Source: Eriocheir sinensis (taxonomy: Eukaryota > Arthropoda > Malacostraca > Decapoda > Varunidae). From it: a DNA stretch of 64,000 nt. The translations under genes were made by a program, and so were the position numbers. Below the pieces are notes generated by a model that ran no database searches, had not been told where the DNA came from, and was given only the letters and a program-made list of their open reading frames with translations. Shown in pieces: positions 45,000 to 57,999 of this stretch (the first letter of the stretch is position 1; each line of letters starts with the position of its first letter). Location: positions 17,900,163 to 17,964,162 of the forward strand of contig NC_066534.1 in assembly GCF_024679095.1 (NCBI RefSeq). Direction: 5' to 3'.

Positions 45000-45640
45000 C
45001 TAGACTAATGGATGGGCTGATGGCCGCCACAAAAAACTGGAGAATAAACCTGAAGTTGATGGATGTAGTGACTCAAACGGCCACCAGGGGTTCCCAAGGG
45101 TACGAAAAGGGTGTTCGGGGAGACCTGCTCAGTTTGACCCTGTTATTATATGCTTAGAGGATGATGAAAGGGGGCTGAATAAGGCTTGACTGACCACTAA
45201 AGGAGAAAGGTGTGTTGGATAATGTGCGTAAACGCCCAAACTGGAGCTCCGGGGGCTGCTAAAGAGGTGTTGGAGTGATTTGCTTACTCTCACCCTGTTA
45301 TTTTAAGCTTAAAGGAGGATGAGAGGAGGTGAGATGGTTTGGCTAACGTTCATGAGAGAAAACTAATGGATGAAGTGAGCAAAGAAGCCACTAGGGAGGT
45401 TTAAGGGCTACCGAAAGACTTTACTTTGATGTGTTCATATTTCAAAGGGTAAAAGAGGGTAAGTAGAGAAGGAAGAGGTTACCAGAGGGCTTTAGGGACG
45501 ACCAAGTGAAGTGATCAACTCAGTCTTGCTCTGCTGTGTTCTTATTTCAAAGGGTAAAGGAGGATAAGTATAGAAGGAAGAGGCTGCCATAGGGGTTTAG
45601 GGGCTACCAAGTGAAGGGATAGCTCAGTCTCACTCTGCCG
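45000..45640. repeat. Degenerate tandem repeat, ~100-155 bp
   Basis: CTCAGTTTGACCCTGTTATT (45128), CTTACTCTCACCCTGTTATT (45283), CTCAGTCTTGCTCTGCTGTG (45519) and CTCAGTCTCACTCTGCCGTG (45623) mark units. An AAAGGAGGATGAGAGG or AAAGGAGGATAAGTA block follows most. The last unit runs into an S160 copy. Confidence 0.75.
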
Positions 45641-45644
45641 TGTG

Positions 45645-45850
45645 GCATATGAAACTAGCATTGGAAAGACCACAACCCCTTGGAAAGACTTATCAATTGT
45701 GGGAGTGTGGGTGCAGAAGCCTTGCCAAACTGTCACCAGGCATATGAAACCACCATTGGAGAGACCACAACCTCTGCGAAAGACTTATCAAATGTGGCCG
45801 TGTGGTCGTGTAAGCCCAAAATTGTTTGAGAATATGGGTCTTACAAGCGT
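45645..45850 (+). repeat. S160 satellite copies
   Basis: Two part-units: ACCACAACCCCTTGGAAAGA, CTTATCAATTGTGGGAGTG, GTGCAGAAGCCTTGCCAAAC, TGTCACCAGGCATATGAAAC, ACCACAACCTCTGCGAAAGA, CTTATCAAATGTGG. Forward orientation. Confidence 0.82.
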
Positions 45851-46069
45851 CACACGTATGCTGGTCGAAACACATACAAATCCACTTAAAAATAGGATTA
45901 AAAAAAACACGTGTATAATCCACACACAAAAAAAGGGAAAAGCTCTTGATTTTAGCGTAACAACCGAAGCATACCACCTTAGAAAAAATACAGGCAAAAC
46001 AGCAGGAAAAATACATGTAAAGAACGGTGTGTGAAGGAGGTCTATACAGGCGACTCAGGTCATCAGTTC

Positions 46070-46990
46070 CTCGCGTCGCCGTCTGTCTCCTCGTTAGTCA
46101 TAGGTGAGCAGGAAGCCGTTACGATGCGGCGATAAGCGAACGAGGAAAGAAGCGGAGAGATAAAAGCTATACTTGACTGTCCACGAAGATGAGGAAAAAG
46201 AACAACTGTCATCAGGAAAAGCAAGGTGTGATCACGCTCCAATGATATGCTGAAAACAATTACGAGCATAACCAGTGACTAAGATTAACCCGGTAACAGC
46301 GACGGGCCAAGTTTGTGGCTTTACCGTGTACCAGCGATGGGCCAAATTTTTACCATGATATAAACCCCCCAAATAGATGATGCGTAAACTGATCACAAAT
46401 GCATTGGTACTATATATTATGGAATGGTTTGTGTGAGGGATGATTTTTTTCTGATTAGTTCGCTTAGAGGGGCCTTTAAGATACATGTTCCCCGCAGCTA
46501 CCGGGTTAAGATCCTGAAGTGAAAAAGTTACCTGATACATTACAAAGCTTGAGAAAAAAAAGCTCATCATGGAAGGCAAGATTCACGCTCCGATAACATA
46601 CTGAAAACATGAGCTTATAACCAGTGACTTAAAATATGGAGTTAATGAAGAGAAAAGCGACTTAACTCAATAGGAAACTTGAGAAAAAGGGAACATTGGC
46701 AAAAACTAACACAGCATTCGCCCACCGATGACTTACTAAAAACACAGAGGAGCAAAGTCAACCAAAATCAGACTAGAGAGAAAAAGCTATATACCTGACT
46801 GTTGAAGAAGGTTGAGAAAAAGGGAACATTTCAAAGAACTAACACAGCATTCGCCCACCGATGACTTACTAAAAACACAGAGGAGCAAAATCAACCAAAA
46901 TCAGACTAGAGATAAAAAGCTATATATCTGACTGTTGAAGAAGGTTGAGAAAAAGGGAACATTGCCAAAATCTAATTCAACATTCACGCT
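46070..46990. repeat. ~134-bp tandem satellite
   Basis: GAGAAAAAGGGAACATT occurs at 46681, 46813 and 46947 (period 132-134), with ACTAACACAGCATTCGCCCA, CCGATGACTTACTAAAAACA and AATCAGACTAGAGA between. More diverged units extend left to about 46070 (AAAGCAAGGTGTGATCACGC, CCAATGATATGCTGAAAACA) and are interrupted by the MITE at 46285-46509. Confidence 0.85.
46285..46509. mobile_element. TTAA-flanked MITE with ~14-bp inverted termini
   Basis: The element is bounded by TTAA at 46285-46288 and 46506-46509. The left end reads CCCGGTAACAGCGACGGG. The right end, reverse-complemented, reads CCCGGTAGCTGCGGGGAAC. The first 13 positions match except two. Just inside the left end, ACCGTGTACCAGCGATGGGC repeats the terminal motif. 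There is no coding capacity in 225 bp. TTAA target duplication and CCC-starting termini fit a piggyBac-like non-autonomous element. It sits inside the 134-bp satellite. Confidence 0.85.
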
Positions 46991-47033
46991 CCGGGCCACT
47001 ATCACAGTCCGCCATGATGGGTTAGCAAGCTTC

Positions 47034-47160
47034 CGAAATTGACCTCTCTTTTGGCCACTCATCTAAATTCTTTCTTTTATAGGGGCAGTGATTAGAGGGC
47101 TTTTTTTCTCTCATTATTTTTTCCCCCTTGAGCTGCTTCCTTTACTGTAAAAAAATAATA
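47034..47160 (+). mobile_element. SINE-like / LINE-tail retroposon, longer copy
   Basis: Reads CGAAATTGACCTCTCTTTTG, GCCACTCATCTAAATTC, GGGGCAGTGATTAGAGGGC, TTTTTTTCTCTCATTATTTT, CCCTTGAGCTGCTTCCTTTA and CTGTAAAAAAATAATAAAC. The 5' block CGAAATTGACC is shared with the copy at 60333-60476. Confidence 0.85.
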
Positions 47161-47399
47161 AACAACAACACCAAGAATAAAGACTCGTGACAAAGTTATG
47201 GATGTTTTCACGGCGTTGCTTCCTTGCTCTACCAATACACTTGCACGGCTGGCTGGCTGAAGTGACGCGGAAGGAAAGTGGGAGAGAGGGAGGGAGGAAG
47301 GAAGGAGTGAAAGGATCGGGAGCAGGGATGAAATTTAAAGTCTGTGTTATCCCGGAAGAGCCAGTGATGCTGATGGTGCTGATGCTGCTGACCTGAGTG

Positions 47400-48290
47400 G
47401 AAGTGACCGAGTTTGGAGGTTTAGTCTCTCTTTATCTCGATCTCGCTATCTCTATCTCTCTATCCATCTTCATACGACGTAACAATTACTCGTATAAGTT
47501 TTTTTTAGCGGTTTGCTTGACGGAGGAAGATGAAGATGACGGGAAGAGATGAAAACGGATGGCGGAAGTGACCGAATTTGGATGCTTAGTCTATCTCTAT
47601 CTCACTATCTTTTTCTATCTTCAATTATCAGCTTTTCTATTTTTTTGTGGTTTGCCTGACAGAGGAAGATGCAGACGACAGGAGGAAATGGGAAAGGATG
47701 ATACGTACGCCGTGATAACCTTTAACGGGAGCAGTGGAAGGAAGAAAAGCGGAAAGTTTTTACCGCTGCGAACTCGGTCTGACCAGGAAGGACAAGCTCT
47801 CAGGAGGAAGGCACGTGGCGATGTCTGACTCTGTAAACTGTGTAAACTTTTATTGTTGAGGCTTACGGGAACTAACCAACGAGTGTCAAGAGAGATGTTA
47901 TGTTCCTCTTAGACCAGTGTAAGGACGAAGACAAGGGATAACTCAGTCAGACCAGGAAGGACAGGCCCGGGTACACAGGAGTCACGTGGCGATGTCTGAC
48001 TCCGTAAACTTTGCAATCTTATATTGTTGACGCTTACAGGAACTAATCAACGCGTGTCACAAGAGTTTCCGTTCCTTTCAGATTAATGCAAGGAGGAAAA
48101 CGCAGAATACTAACTAGCTCAGACCAGAAAGGACAAGCTCACAGGAGGCACGTGGCGAGGTCCGTGTCCTTAACTTTTTTTTTTATTCCGAAGCCTTATT
48201 GTCAGCGCTTACAAAAACAAACCAAGAAGTATCACGACAGATGTTCCCTTCAGACTCATGTAAAGAGGAAGACGAAGAAATAGACGAAGA
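47400..48290. repeat. ~170-bp tandem satellite, about five copies
   Basis: GACCAGGAAGGACARGC occurs at 47781, 47951 and 48123. AGTGACCGARTTTGGA marks 47402 and 47567. GGAGTCACGTGGCGATGTCT, GACTCCGTAAACTTTGCAA and TTGACGCTTACAGGAACTAA recur in the second half. Diverged towards both ends. Confidence 0.85.
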
Positions 48291-48533
48291 TATAGTGAAG
48301 CAAATAATAATTCTCGTTGAAGATAAAGCAAAGAATAATTGATGTTGAAGAAGATACATACATTACGATGATTAGACAAACGAAATACAAATGTTTTAAG
48401 CCTTATTGAAGAAAACATTATGAATTACAGCTTTCTTGCCTAAATTTCCTTTACGCAAATAAAAGAGTGACTACGAAAAAATAAATTACGTCCAGGAAAA
48501 TATTAATAAAGATTGCAAACGGAAATACTGTGG

Positions 48534-49005
<472 letters not shown>

Positions 49006-49007
49006 AA

Positions 49008-49031
49008 CAATAACAATAATGATAATAATAG

Positions 49032-49068
<37 letters not shown>

Positions 49069-49073
49069 AATAA

Positions 49074-49104
<31 letters not shown>

Positions 49105-49130
49105 AAGAAGAAGAAGAAGAAGAAGAAAAG
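49008..49130. repeat. (AAT)n-(GAA)n compound microsatellite
   Basis: Irregular AAT repeats (49008-49075) run into about 16 GAA units. Confidence 0.96.
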
Positions 49131-49224
49131 AGGAATAGGGACTGGGAGGGAAAATGTGCATATTTAAACAAACGAGAGAGAGAGAGAGAGAGAAAATATG
49201 TAACCTGTATACATAACATACTCA

Positions 49225-49263
<39 letters not shown>

Positions 49264-49282
49264 CTTACCGGCGGGACGAAGC

Positions 49283-49322
<40 letters not shown>
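49225..49322. repeat. Inverted microsatellite pair (CA)18 / (GT)19
   Basis: CA run at 49225-49260 and GT run at 49285-49322, separated by 24 bp including TACCTTACCGGCGGGACGAA. A third CA run lies at 49409-49432. Confidence 0.95.
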
Positions 49323-49324
<2 letters not shown>

Positions 49325-49689
49325 ATGACGTGCGTAGATACATGAGGGCTGTGATTCATCTCCGGCTACGTACACATACCTGAAAAGAAGGAAAAAAATA
49401 ATTAATAAACACACACACACACACACACACACAGAGACGAGGAGCAAGGCTGAAAGCGTTGAGTGGGAAGGAGGAGGAGAAGGAGGAGAAGAGAAGTGGA
49501 GGCTGGGGAGGGGGGAGGGGGGAGGAAGAAGAGGGCTGGGTGACTGGGGTGGGTGGGGGGGACGAACCATGTGAGACTGGGGGGCTGGGGAGAAGGGGGG
49601 GCAGTACACAGGGGGCAACGACCGGACACACACGTATTCATTCATTCGCTCGGGCGTCCACTCACTCGGCGCGGCAGCAGGAAGGGTCA

Positions 49690-50065
49690 TTCACCGGTAA
49701 TTGGCTCAACTCTCCCACTCCCTCTCCCTCTCCCTCCCTCCCCCTTCTACTGAGTCTACTCCCTTAGATACATAACCCCCTCTCTAATCTTTCTCCCATA
49801 GTAACATAAACCTTCCCCATTTCTCTACTTTCTCAACTCTCCCTCTCCCTCTCCCTCCCTGGCACTCTCCCTCCCTCCCCCTTCTACTGAGTCTACTCCC
49901 TTAGATGCATGAACCTTCCTTCTCTCTCCCTCTCCCTCTCTAATCTTTCTCCCATAGTAACATAAATCTTCCTCATTTTTCGCCCTTTTAAACTCCCAGG
50001 CTCTCTCTCTCTCCCTCCCACCCATCCTCTTCTGTTGTGTCTACTCCCTTAGATACATAAAACTC

Positions 50066-50154
<89 letters not shown>

Positions 50155-50173
50155 ATAGCAACATACATCTCCA

Positions 50174-50226
<53 letters not shown>

Positions 50227-50400
50227 CCCTTTGAAACATAAACCTCCTCTTCTCTCTCTCTTTCTCCCTTCGCTACTCCCATAGTAACATACACCTCCTC
50301 CCTCTCCCTCTCCTACTCCCACAGAAACATTTACCTCTTCCTCCCTCTCCCTCCTTTCCTCTTCCTCCCTCCTTTCCTCCCTCTCTCCATAGTTTACATA
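49690..50400. repeat. Pyrimidine-rich satellite with CT microsatellites
   Basis: Units of about 110-200 bp carry CTACTGAGTCTACTCCCTTA, GATACATAA, CTCCCATAGTAACATAAAC, CTTCCCCATTTCTC and CTCCCTCTCCCTC. CT runs at 50071-50152 and 50177-50222 appear to be expansions within two units. Confidence 0.85.
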
Positions 50401-50635
50401 CTCAAGCACAAACATATTACGTAGGTTCATGCACTTGCTCTTCCTTCCTTCATCAGACATTCCTCCCTCCCTCCCTCACACCCTCTCTTTTTTGTTTTGT
50501 TTATTTTCTTATGCTTCTCCCCTTCTTCTCTTCCTGTGTTCTTTCTTCACTTCTTTTTCTGTATATTTCTCCGTCCTCTCCTCTTCCTCTTTCTCATCCT
50601 CACTCTCATATTCTTACACTCCAATGCTTTCCTTT

Positions 50636-50637
<2 letters not shown>

Positions 50638-50682
<45 letters not shown>
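50638..50682. repeat. (CT)n microsatellite
   Basis: Uninterrupted CT run of about 45 bp. Confidence 0.97.
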
Positions 50683-50685
<3 letters not shown>

Positions 50686-50764
50686 CCTACTTCTTCTTGT
50701 CTCCCTAAACTCTTCTCTTCCCTACTTGCACTATACATATTTCTAACTCTTCTCCTACTCCTCT

Positions 50765-50860
50765 TTTTTTTTCTTTACAGCATAGGAGACAGTGCAAGGA
50801 CGTAAAAAAAAAAGAGAAGACAATAATGAAAAAAAAAAGCCTGCTACTTACTGCTCCTAA
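50765..50860 (-). mobile_element. SINE-like / LINE-tail retroposon fragment
   Basis: On minus: AGGAGCAGTAAGTAGCAGGC, a TTTTTTTTTTCATTATTG block, TTACGTCCTTGCACTGTCTC and CTATGCTGTAAAGAAAAAAA. It has the same block order as the other copies and keeps the A-rich tail. Confidence 0.82.
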
Positions 50861-52283
<1,423 letters not shown>

Positions 52284-52285
<2 letters not shown>

Positions 52286-52400
52286 TAGCTAAGTAACGTC
52301 GTGGCAAATCAGATAATGTAACTTAGAAAGGATCTCCAGTTCGAATCCACCCCCCCCCCCTCCCCGCGGCGGGGGTTTTTTTTTTTTTTTTTTGCGTTCG
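52284..52400 (+). other. tRNA-like Pol III box pair followed by C-tract and T-tract
   Basis: TAGCTAAGTAAC at 52286 resembles an A box and AGTTCGAATCC at 52338 matches the B box at 10 of 11 positions, 50 bp apart. The T-arm stem does not pair well and no acceptor stem can be drawn because a (CT)n run replaces the 5' end. It is followed by C-rich sequence, CCCCGCGGCGGGG and a T run of about 17. This may be a decayed tRNA-derived SINE head. It is not a functional tRNA. Confidence 0.35.
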
Positions 52401-52886
52401 TATGGTTTAATGTGCGAATGAATGAGGGAATGAGCGTGTAAGAGTGGGAAATTCATGACCGGCGACGCAGGGGACGTGAGGCAAATTAAAATGGAGCGTG
52501 AAAGATGAAAATAAATGTGATGATCCAAGTGTCGGAAATCCATGAATGAAAAAGTCGAGGAAGGAAGGAGCGAAGGTGTAAAAAGATATATATCATGCGG
52601 TCGAGAGATATTAATTAAGAAAAATGTGTCTGAGAAATATATATGAATGAAACGAACATTAAAAAAATATAAAATTGAGGTATATATATATATATTTTTA
52701 CTTGATTTTCCATTCAGTCTATTTTATTTATCTTTTATTTTTTCCCTAATTGTGTGTTTAGCGTTTCCGGCACAGACACACGCAAAGAAAAGAGAAAAAA
52801 AGAAAAAAAGTACATCTGCTTATTTACTTATTTATTTTTTCTCGTCAGGTTATAATTTTGGGAACGACTTACTTCCGGCGTCCATT

Positions 52887-52888
<2 letters not shown>
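52400..52888. other. AT-rich unique spacer
   Basis: Contains a short TATATATATATATATT run at 52681. No gene is seen. Confidence 0.4.
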
Positions 52889-52929
<41 letters not shown>

Positions 52930-52986
52930 GTACTCCAACATGACTCATCTGCGAGGTATTGACACGCATATTATAGTATTCTGCAA

Positions 52987-53032
<46 letters not shown>
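52889..53032. repeat. Inverted microsatellite pair (CA)19 / (GT)21
   Basis: CA run at 52889-52926 and GT run at 52990-53032, 63 bp apart. Confidence 0.93.
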
Positions 53033-53037
<5 letters not shown>

Positions 53038-53219
53038 GATAGATATAGACACAAACAGAGAGGTAGATAGATAGAAATATGAGTTTAAAATGAAAGCTAG
53101 GTATATTTATGGAAAGGGAGGGAACTTGCAGCTGTCATGTGTAGGTCGTCTAGCCTCCTGTACTCTCCTTATATCTTTGTGTGAGTTTGAGTGTGTGTCA
53201 TTCATTTCTGGGCGAGGGA

Positions 53220-53370
53220 TTTTAACTTAGAGGAGAGTGGAGTGGAGAAGAGAGTGGAGTTGAGAAGAAAGAGGAATGGAGAAGTGGAGTAGGGATTTGA
53301 GTGGATAAGAAAGTGGAGTGGAGAAGAGAATGAAGTGGAGAAGAGCAGAAAGAAGATCAGAGCAGAGTAC
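53220..53370. repeat. GAGTGGAGAAGA minisatellite
   Basis: About eight irregular units of 12-22 bp around GGAGTGGAGAAGAGA. Confidence 0.85.
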
Positions 53371-53625
53371 AGCGCATTAATATTGAATAAAATAGACCAG
53401 TGAACCTCAAATGACCTGTTACCTATCGCAGCTCAGGTAATTTGCTCCTCGGCCATACCAGGAAGGCTCAGGGTGTTATTACCTTCAATGGACTCCCTCC
53501 CTTGCTATCGGGTCGGTAATAAAAAGGTTAATTATGGGGATTTAATCAAGGTGGTCAGGTCATTCTGTTGCCCTCGTGTCTCTTTAGTATCCTGATTCCA
53601 ATGGCTTTTTTTTTCTACGGTGTGT
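53371..53625. other. Unique spacer
   Basis: No gene or repeat family recognised. Confidence 0.4.
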
Positions 53626-55445
53626 TAAATATCTGATCACTATTTATTTTAATTTTTTTGTGGGGAATATTGTTTTTAATCTCAATACCTTACTTTTCAC
53701 ATTTTCCTCTTTTATGTCCTGATCCTGAGTATCATTTCAGTTTTAAAAGTTATATATAAAGGATTTTTCATTATGTTTCTTCATTAGCTTTAATACCTGA
53801 ATCATACTTTTTTTTTAACTTTCGGTAGGTTACTGTTCCCCTTAACTCTCTTTTATGATCAGATTCAGTGTCAATTTCAGTTTTAAAAGTTATATATAAA
53901 GGATTTTTCATTATATTTCTTCATTAGCTTAAATACCTGAATCATATATTTTTTTTTTTTTAAACTTTCGGTAGGTTACTGTTCCCCTTAACTCTCTTTT
54001 ATGATCAGATTCACAGTGTCAATTTCAGTTTTAAAAGTTATATATAAAGGATTTTCATTATATTTCTTCAATAGCTTTAATACCTGAATCACATTTTTTT
54101 ATTAGTTTGACTTTCGGTAGGTTACTGTTCCCCTTAACTCTCTTTTATGTTCAGATTCACAGTGTCAATTTCAGTTTTAAAAGTTATATATAAAGGATTT
54201 TTTTTATTGTATTTCTTCATTAGCTTTAATACCTGAAACACATTTTTTTATTAGTTTGACTTTCGGTAGGTTACTGTTCCCCTTAACTCTCTTTTATGAT
54301 CAGATTCACAGTGTCAATTTCAGTTTTAAAAGTTATATATAAAGGATTTTTCATTATATTTCTTCATTAGCTTTAATACCTGAATCATTTATTTTTTTTA
54401 ACTTTCGATAGGTTACTGTTCCCCTTAACTCTCTTTTACGTTCAGATTCACAGTGTCAGTTTCAGTTTTAACATTTTTATACAGAGGAGGATTCTTATTA
54501 TTTCTTTATTAACTTTAATATATGCCCGAAGTATATTTTAAGTACTGTTTTAACTTTCGATAGGTTGCTGCCCCTCTCTCTCAGGCGTCTTTATTAATGT
54601 CCCGATCCTCCCTGAGTGTCGATTTTAATTTTAGCATTTATATAGAAACGATTTTTTTTTGTTGATTCTCCATTAACTTTAATATACACCTGATTCGAAT
54701 TTCAAGTGTTGTTTTAACTTCCCATAAACAACATTTCTCTTTTTTTATATCCCGAACCTGTCTGAGTATAAATTTCAATTTTAGCATTTATATATCTGAG
54801 TTATTTTTTTTTTATTATTATTTCTTCATTAACTTCAATATACACCTGATTCGTATTTCAAGTGTCGTTTTAACTTCCCATAAACATCATTTCATTTTTG
54901 TTTATATCCCGAACCTGTCTGAGTATCGATTTCAATTTAAGCATTTATATATCCGAATTATTTTTTTTATTATTATTTCTTCATTAACTTCAAATTACAC
55001 CAGCTACGTAGTTTAAGTGTCGTTTTAGCTTTCCTTAGATAGCTGTTCTTCCCCAGACTTTTTTCTATACCCCGATCCTGTCTGAGTATCGATTTCAATT
55101 TTAGCATTTATATATCTAAGTTATTTTCTTCATTATTATTTCTTCATTAACTTCAATATACACCTGATGCGTAATTTAGTGTCGTTTCAGCTTTCCTTAG
55201 ACAGCTGTTCTTCCCCAGACTTTTTTCTATACCCCGATCCTGTCTGAGTATCGATTTCAATTTTAGCATTTATATATCTAAGTTATTTTCTTCATTATTA
55301 TTTCTTCATTAACTTCAATATACACCTGATGCGTAATTTAGTGTCGTTTCAGCTTTCCTTAGACAGCTGTTCTTCCCCAGACTTTTTTCTACACCCCGAT
55401 CCCGTCCGAGTATCAATTTCAATTTTAGCATTTATACATCTGAGT
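53626..55445. repeat. AT-rich satellite array, ~145-bp then ~160-bp subfamilies
   Basis: The left part has units with GTAGGTTACTGTTCCCCTTA at 53826, 53971, 54117, 54266 and 54408 (period 142-149) plus TTTTAAAAGTTATATATAAA. The right part has CTTTCCTTAGAYAGCTGTTC at 55029, 55191 and 55353 (period 162) plus CCCGATCCTGTCTGAGTATC and TTCAATTTTAGCATTTATAT. Units between 54470 and 55000 are intermediate. All share CTTCATTARCTTYAATA. About 11-12 units. Confidence 0.95.
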
Positions 55446-55880
55446 TTTTTTGTGGTTCACGGCTCTCCACACACAGACGCGTCGGTCAACAAGTCAGTTT
55501 TCCAGCTCGCCGCCTGCCTTCACGGTACAATCCGGCATTATCAGGCGAGTTATTCCCTTCCTTACCTCGACCAATTATGATCTTATCGGCACAACCCTTC
55601 ACTCGATTACCAAACCGTGATGAACTCTGGCTGATCTTACAAAGCCCCGTCAGAGAGGATTATAATCTCATGTGATAATTTCGTAAAACATTGAAGCGAA
55701 ACCGTCACAAGCATTGTTCCATTTCAATTTAAGAATGTTACGACTTACTCTCAACGGTAACTGCTTCGCTAAATAGTAATGCTTGCCTAAGATTTACGAA
55801 ACTTCATCTATTGTCTAAATCATCACCATCTTCATAAATTCCGCTGTTGTTAGCTCACAGTAAGACACAGACCATTTCCA
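55446..55880. other. Unique spacer
   Basis: Mixed-composition sequence with no recognised gene. Confidence 0.4.
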
Positions 55881-55882
55881 CT

Positions 55883-56021
<139 letters not shown>

Positions 56022-56199
56022 CTGATGTTAGTGAACTCCACCCTGCTCCAGCAAAGGTTTTAATATCATTTCTCCACCTGGTTTTCTATCGCCCCTAACT
56101 TCTATAATTCTTGGGTATCCACTCTTAGCTTGGTTATACATTATGCTGACAGTTCTACGCTTTCTTCTCTTCCTTCTTCTCTTTTGACCACTTCTCTTA

Positions 56200-56291
56200 A
56201 TTCTTTAAAGGAGCAGAAATTTGCGGACTTTTTTTTCCATTTTTGTTTTCTCTTTTTGCCCTTGAGCTGTTTCCTTTACTGTAAAAAAAAA
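56200..56291 (+). mobile_element. SINE-like / LINE-tail retroposon fragment
   Basis: Reads AAAGGAGCAGAAATTTGCGG, a TTTTTTTTCC block, TTTGCCCTTGAGCTGTTTCC and TTTACTGTAAAAAAAAA. Confidence 0.83.
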
Positions 56292-56955
56292 TGATACGAC
56301 CCTCCCAAGCCCACTACGAGTTCATATAATCATAATACTTCTTCCAAAACCTGGTGCTATAAGGATTTATCGCTTATTTAATAGATCCATACAAAAAAAG
56401 AATCAAAGCGTCCTGGATCATGAAAGCAGATTCAAGTTCTTTTTTTGTGCCTGTCTGTCTTTCCTCTGCTTCCTGTCGATGCCAAAATCCTGAGTGACAA
56501 AAACGATATCCAGCGTAATGACTAGTTTTTATCAGTTCGAGCCATGACCTTAAAGACATCTATCTAGCTGTGATGCAATTATTATCATTGCTTCTCTAAT
56601 TAAAGAGATAGTCGCGTTCTCTTTTTCAGTTCCTGTCATTACGTAGGTTAGGGGGGGGCAACACATCGGAAGTAAAAAACAATGACAAAACATATAATCG
56701 GATATTGAAGTACTAAAGCAGAAATAATAACTGGGATCGGGATATTGAAGAGACCTGGAGCAGCACAGTGACATGACCAACGCATTTTCGGAAGGTTCAA
56801 TGATTTTCTTCGACCTTAAATTCAGTCTTGAGAGTACGTGAGTGGTTCCAATGATGACAGTGATGACAGTAACACTCATACTCATCTTGGTTTGGCCGAG
56901 GAGCAAGTCTACAATTCTCAAGCAAGCAAAAGGAGCAAACATTTAATGGGTTTCG
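56292..56955. other. Unique segment, no gene called
   Basis: Two minus-strand frames (56374-56559 and 56550-56942, 61 and 130 codons) are not repeat-derived. The longer one is moderately hydrophobic in parts and cysteine-containing, but I recognise no family. Confidence 0.35.
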
Positions 56956-56959
56956 GGAA

Positions 56960-57345
56960 GCTAGGATGCCACTGAAGAGTTCTAAGTTACAATTTAAAAG
57001 GACCAGCCATTAAGTGTTCTAAGTTACCGATTACAAGAACCAATTCAGAGGGAGGTTGCAATTTAAGAAAGACTAGGTTACTATTTTAGGGAGCTAGGTT
57101 ACTAATAAAGGGAACTAGGATACAAATTGAGGGAGCTATGTTACGATTTAAGGGGGCTAGGTTACCATTCAAAGGGGCTAGGTTACCATTTAAGGGGGCC
57201 AGGTTACAATCTAAAAGGTCTAGACTGAAATTAAGGTGTTAGGTTTCCAAATTAAGGGGAGCTAAGTTACCAATCAAGGGGAAAAGGTTATCATTTAAGG
57301 GGAGTTAAGTAACGATGTAGGGGTTAGGTAACGTTATTTTAGGGC
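56960..57345. repeat. 21-24 bp minisatellite
   Basis: Units of GGGGCTAGGTTACCATTTAA and variants (GGAGCTATGTTACGATTTAA, GGTCTAGACTGAAATTAA) occur about 14 times. The clearest spacings are 21 bp at 57156, 57177 and 57198. Diverged at the left, where GTTCTAAGTTAC units occur. Confidence 0.9.
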
Positions 57346-57349
57346 AAAC

Positions 57350-57785
57350 AGTTTTCTTCCTGCACCTCCTCCCCTGCCTTTCAACTCCTCCATAACTTCT
57401 CTTTTCCGCGTGCACTTAAACATCCCAATTCTCCTATCTCTTTAGCCTTTCAAGTGCATTTTTTTTCCTGCACCTCCTCCCCTGCCCTTTCAACTCCTTC
57501 CTACCTTTTCTTTTTCGCGTGCGTGCACCTAAACACCCCAATTCTTCTTTCCTTTTACCCTTCTGAGTACATTATTTTCGGCACTTCCTCCCCTGCCTTT
57601 CAACTCCTTCGTAGCTTTTCTTTTCCTAGCTTTTGCGTGCACTTAAACATCCCAATTTTTCTTTTTATTTAGCCTTTCAAGTGCAGTTTTTTTTTCCTGT
57701 ACCTCCTTCCCTGCCCTTTCAACTTCTCTATACCTTCTCTTTTTTCGTATACACCTCAAGACCCCAATTTTTCTTTCCTTTAAAC
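57350..57785. repeat. ~110-bp pyrimidine-rich tandem repeat, four copies
   Basis: CACCTCCTCCCCTGCCTTTC, then AACTCCT, recurs at about 57361, 57471, 57582 and 57699, with TTTTCGCGTGCACTTAAACA, CCCAATTCTTC and CCTTTCAAGTGCA blocks. Confidence 0.92.
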
Positions 57786-57789
57786 CTGA

Positions 57790-57955
57790 GTGTCAGAGGG
57801 GGAGGGAAGAAGAGAGAAATGGAGAGAACGAGAGGAGAGTGTCTGAGGGAGGGAGAGAGAGGAATGGAGGGAACAGGGGAGCGAGAGAGTGTCTGAGGGA
57901 GGGAGGGAGTGAGAGGAATGGAGGGAACGGGGGAGGGAGGGATTGTCTGAGGGAG
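57790..57955. repeat. ~52-bp purine-rich tandem repeat
   Basis: AGTGTCTGAGGGAGGGAG and GAGAGGAATGGAGGGAAC recur three times. The complement of this unit, with CAGACACTCCCTCC, is expanded again at 59480-59830. Confidence 0.88.
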
Positions 57956-57999
57956 TGTTATACATCTCAATTCTTAACTCCATCTCTTTAGCTTACGAG

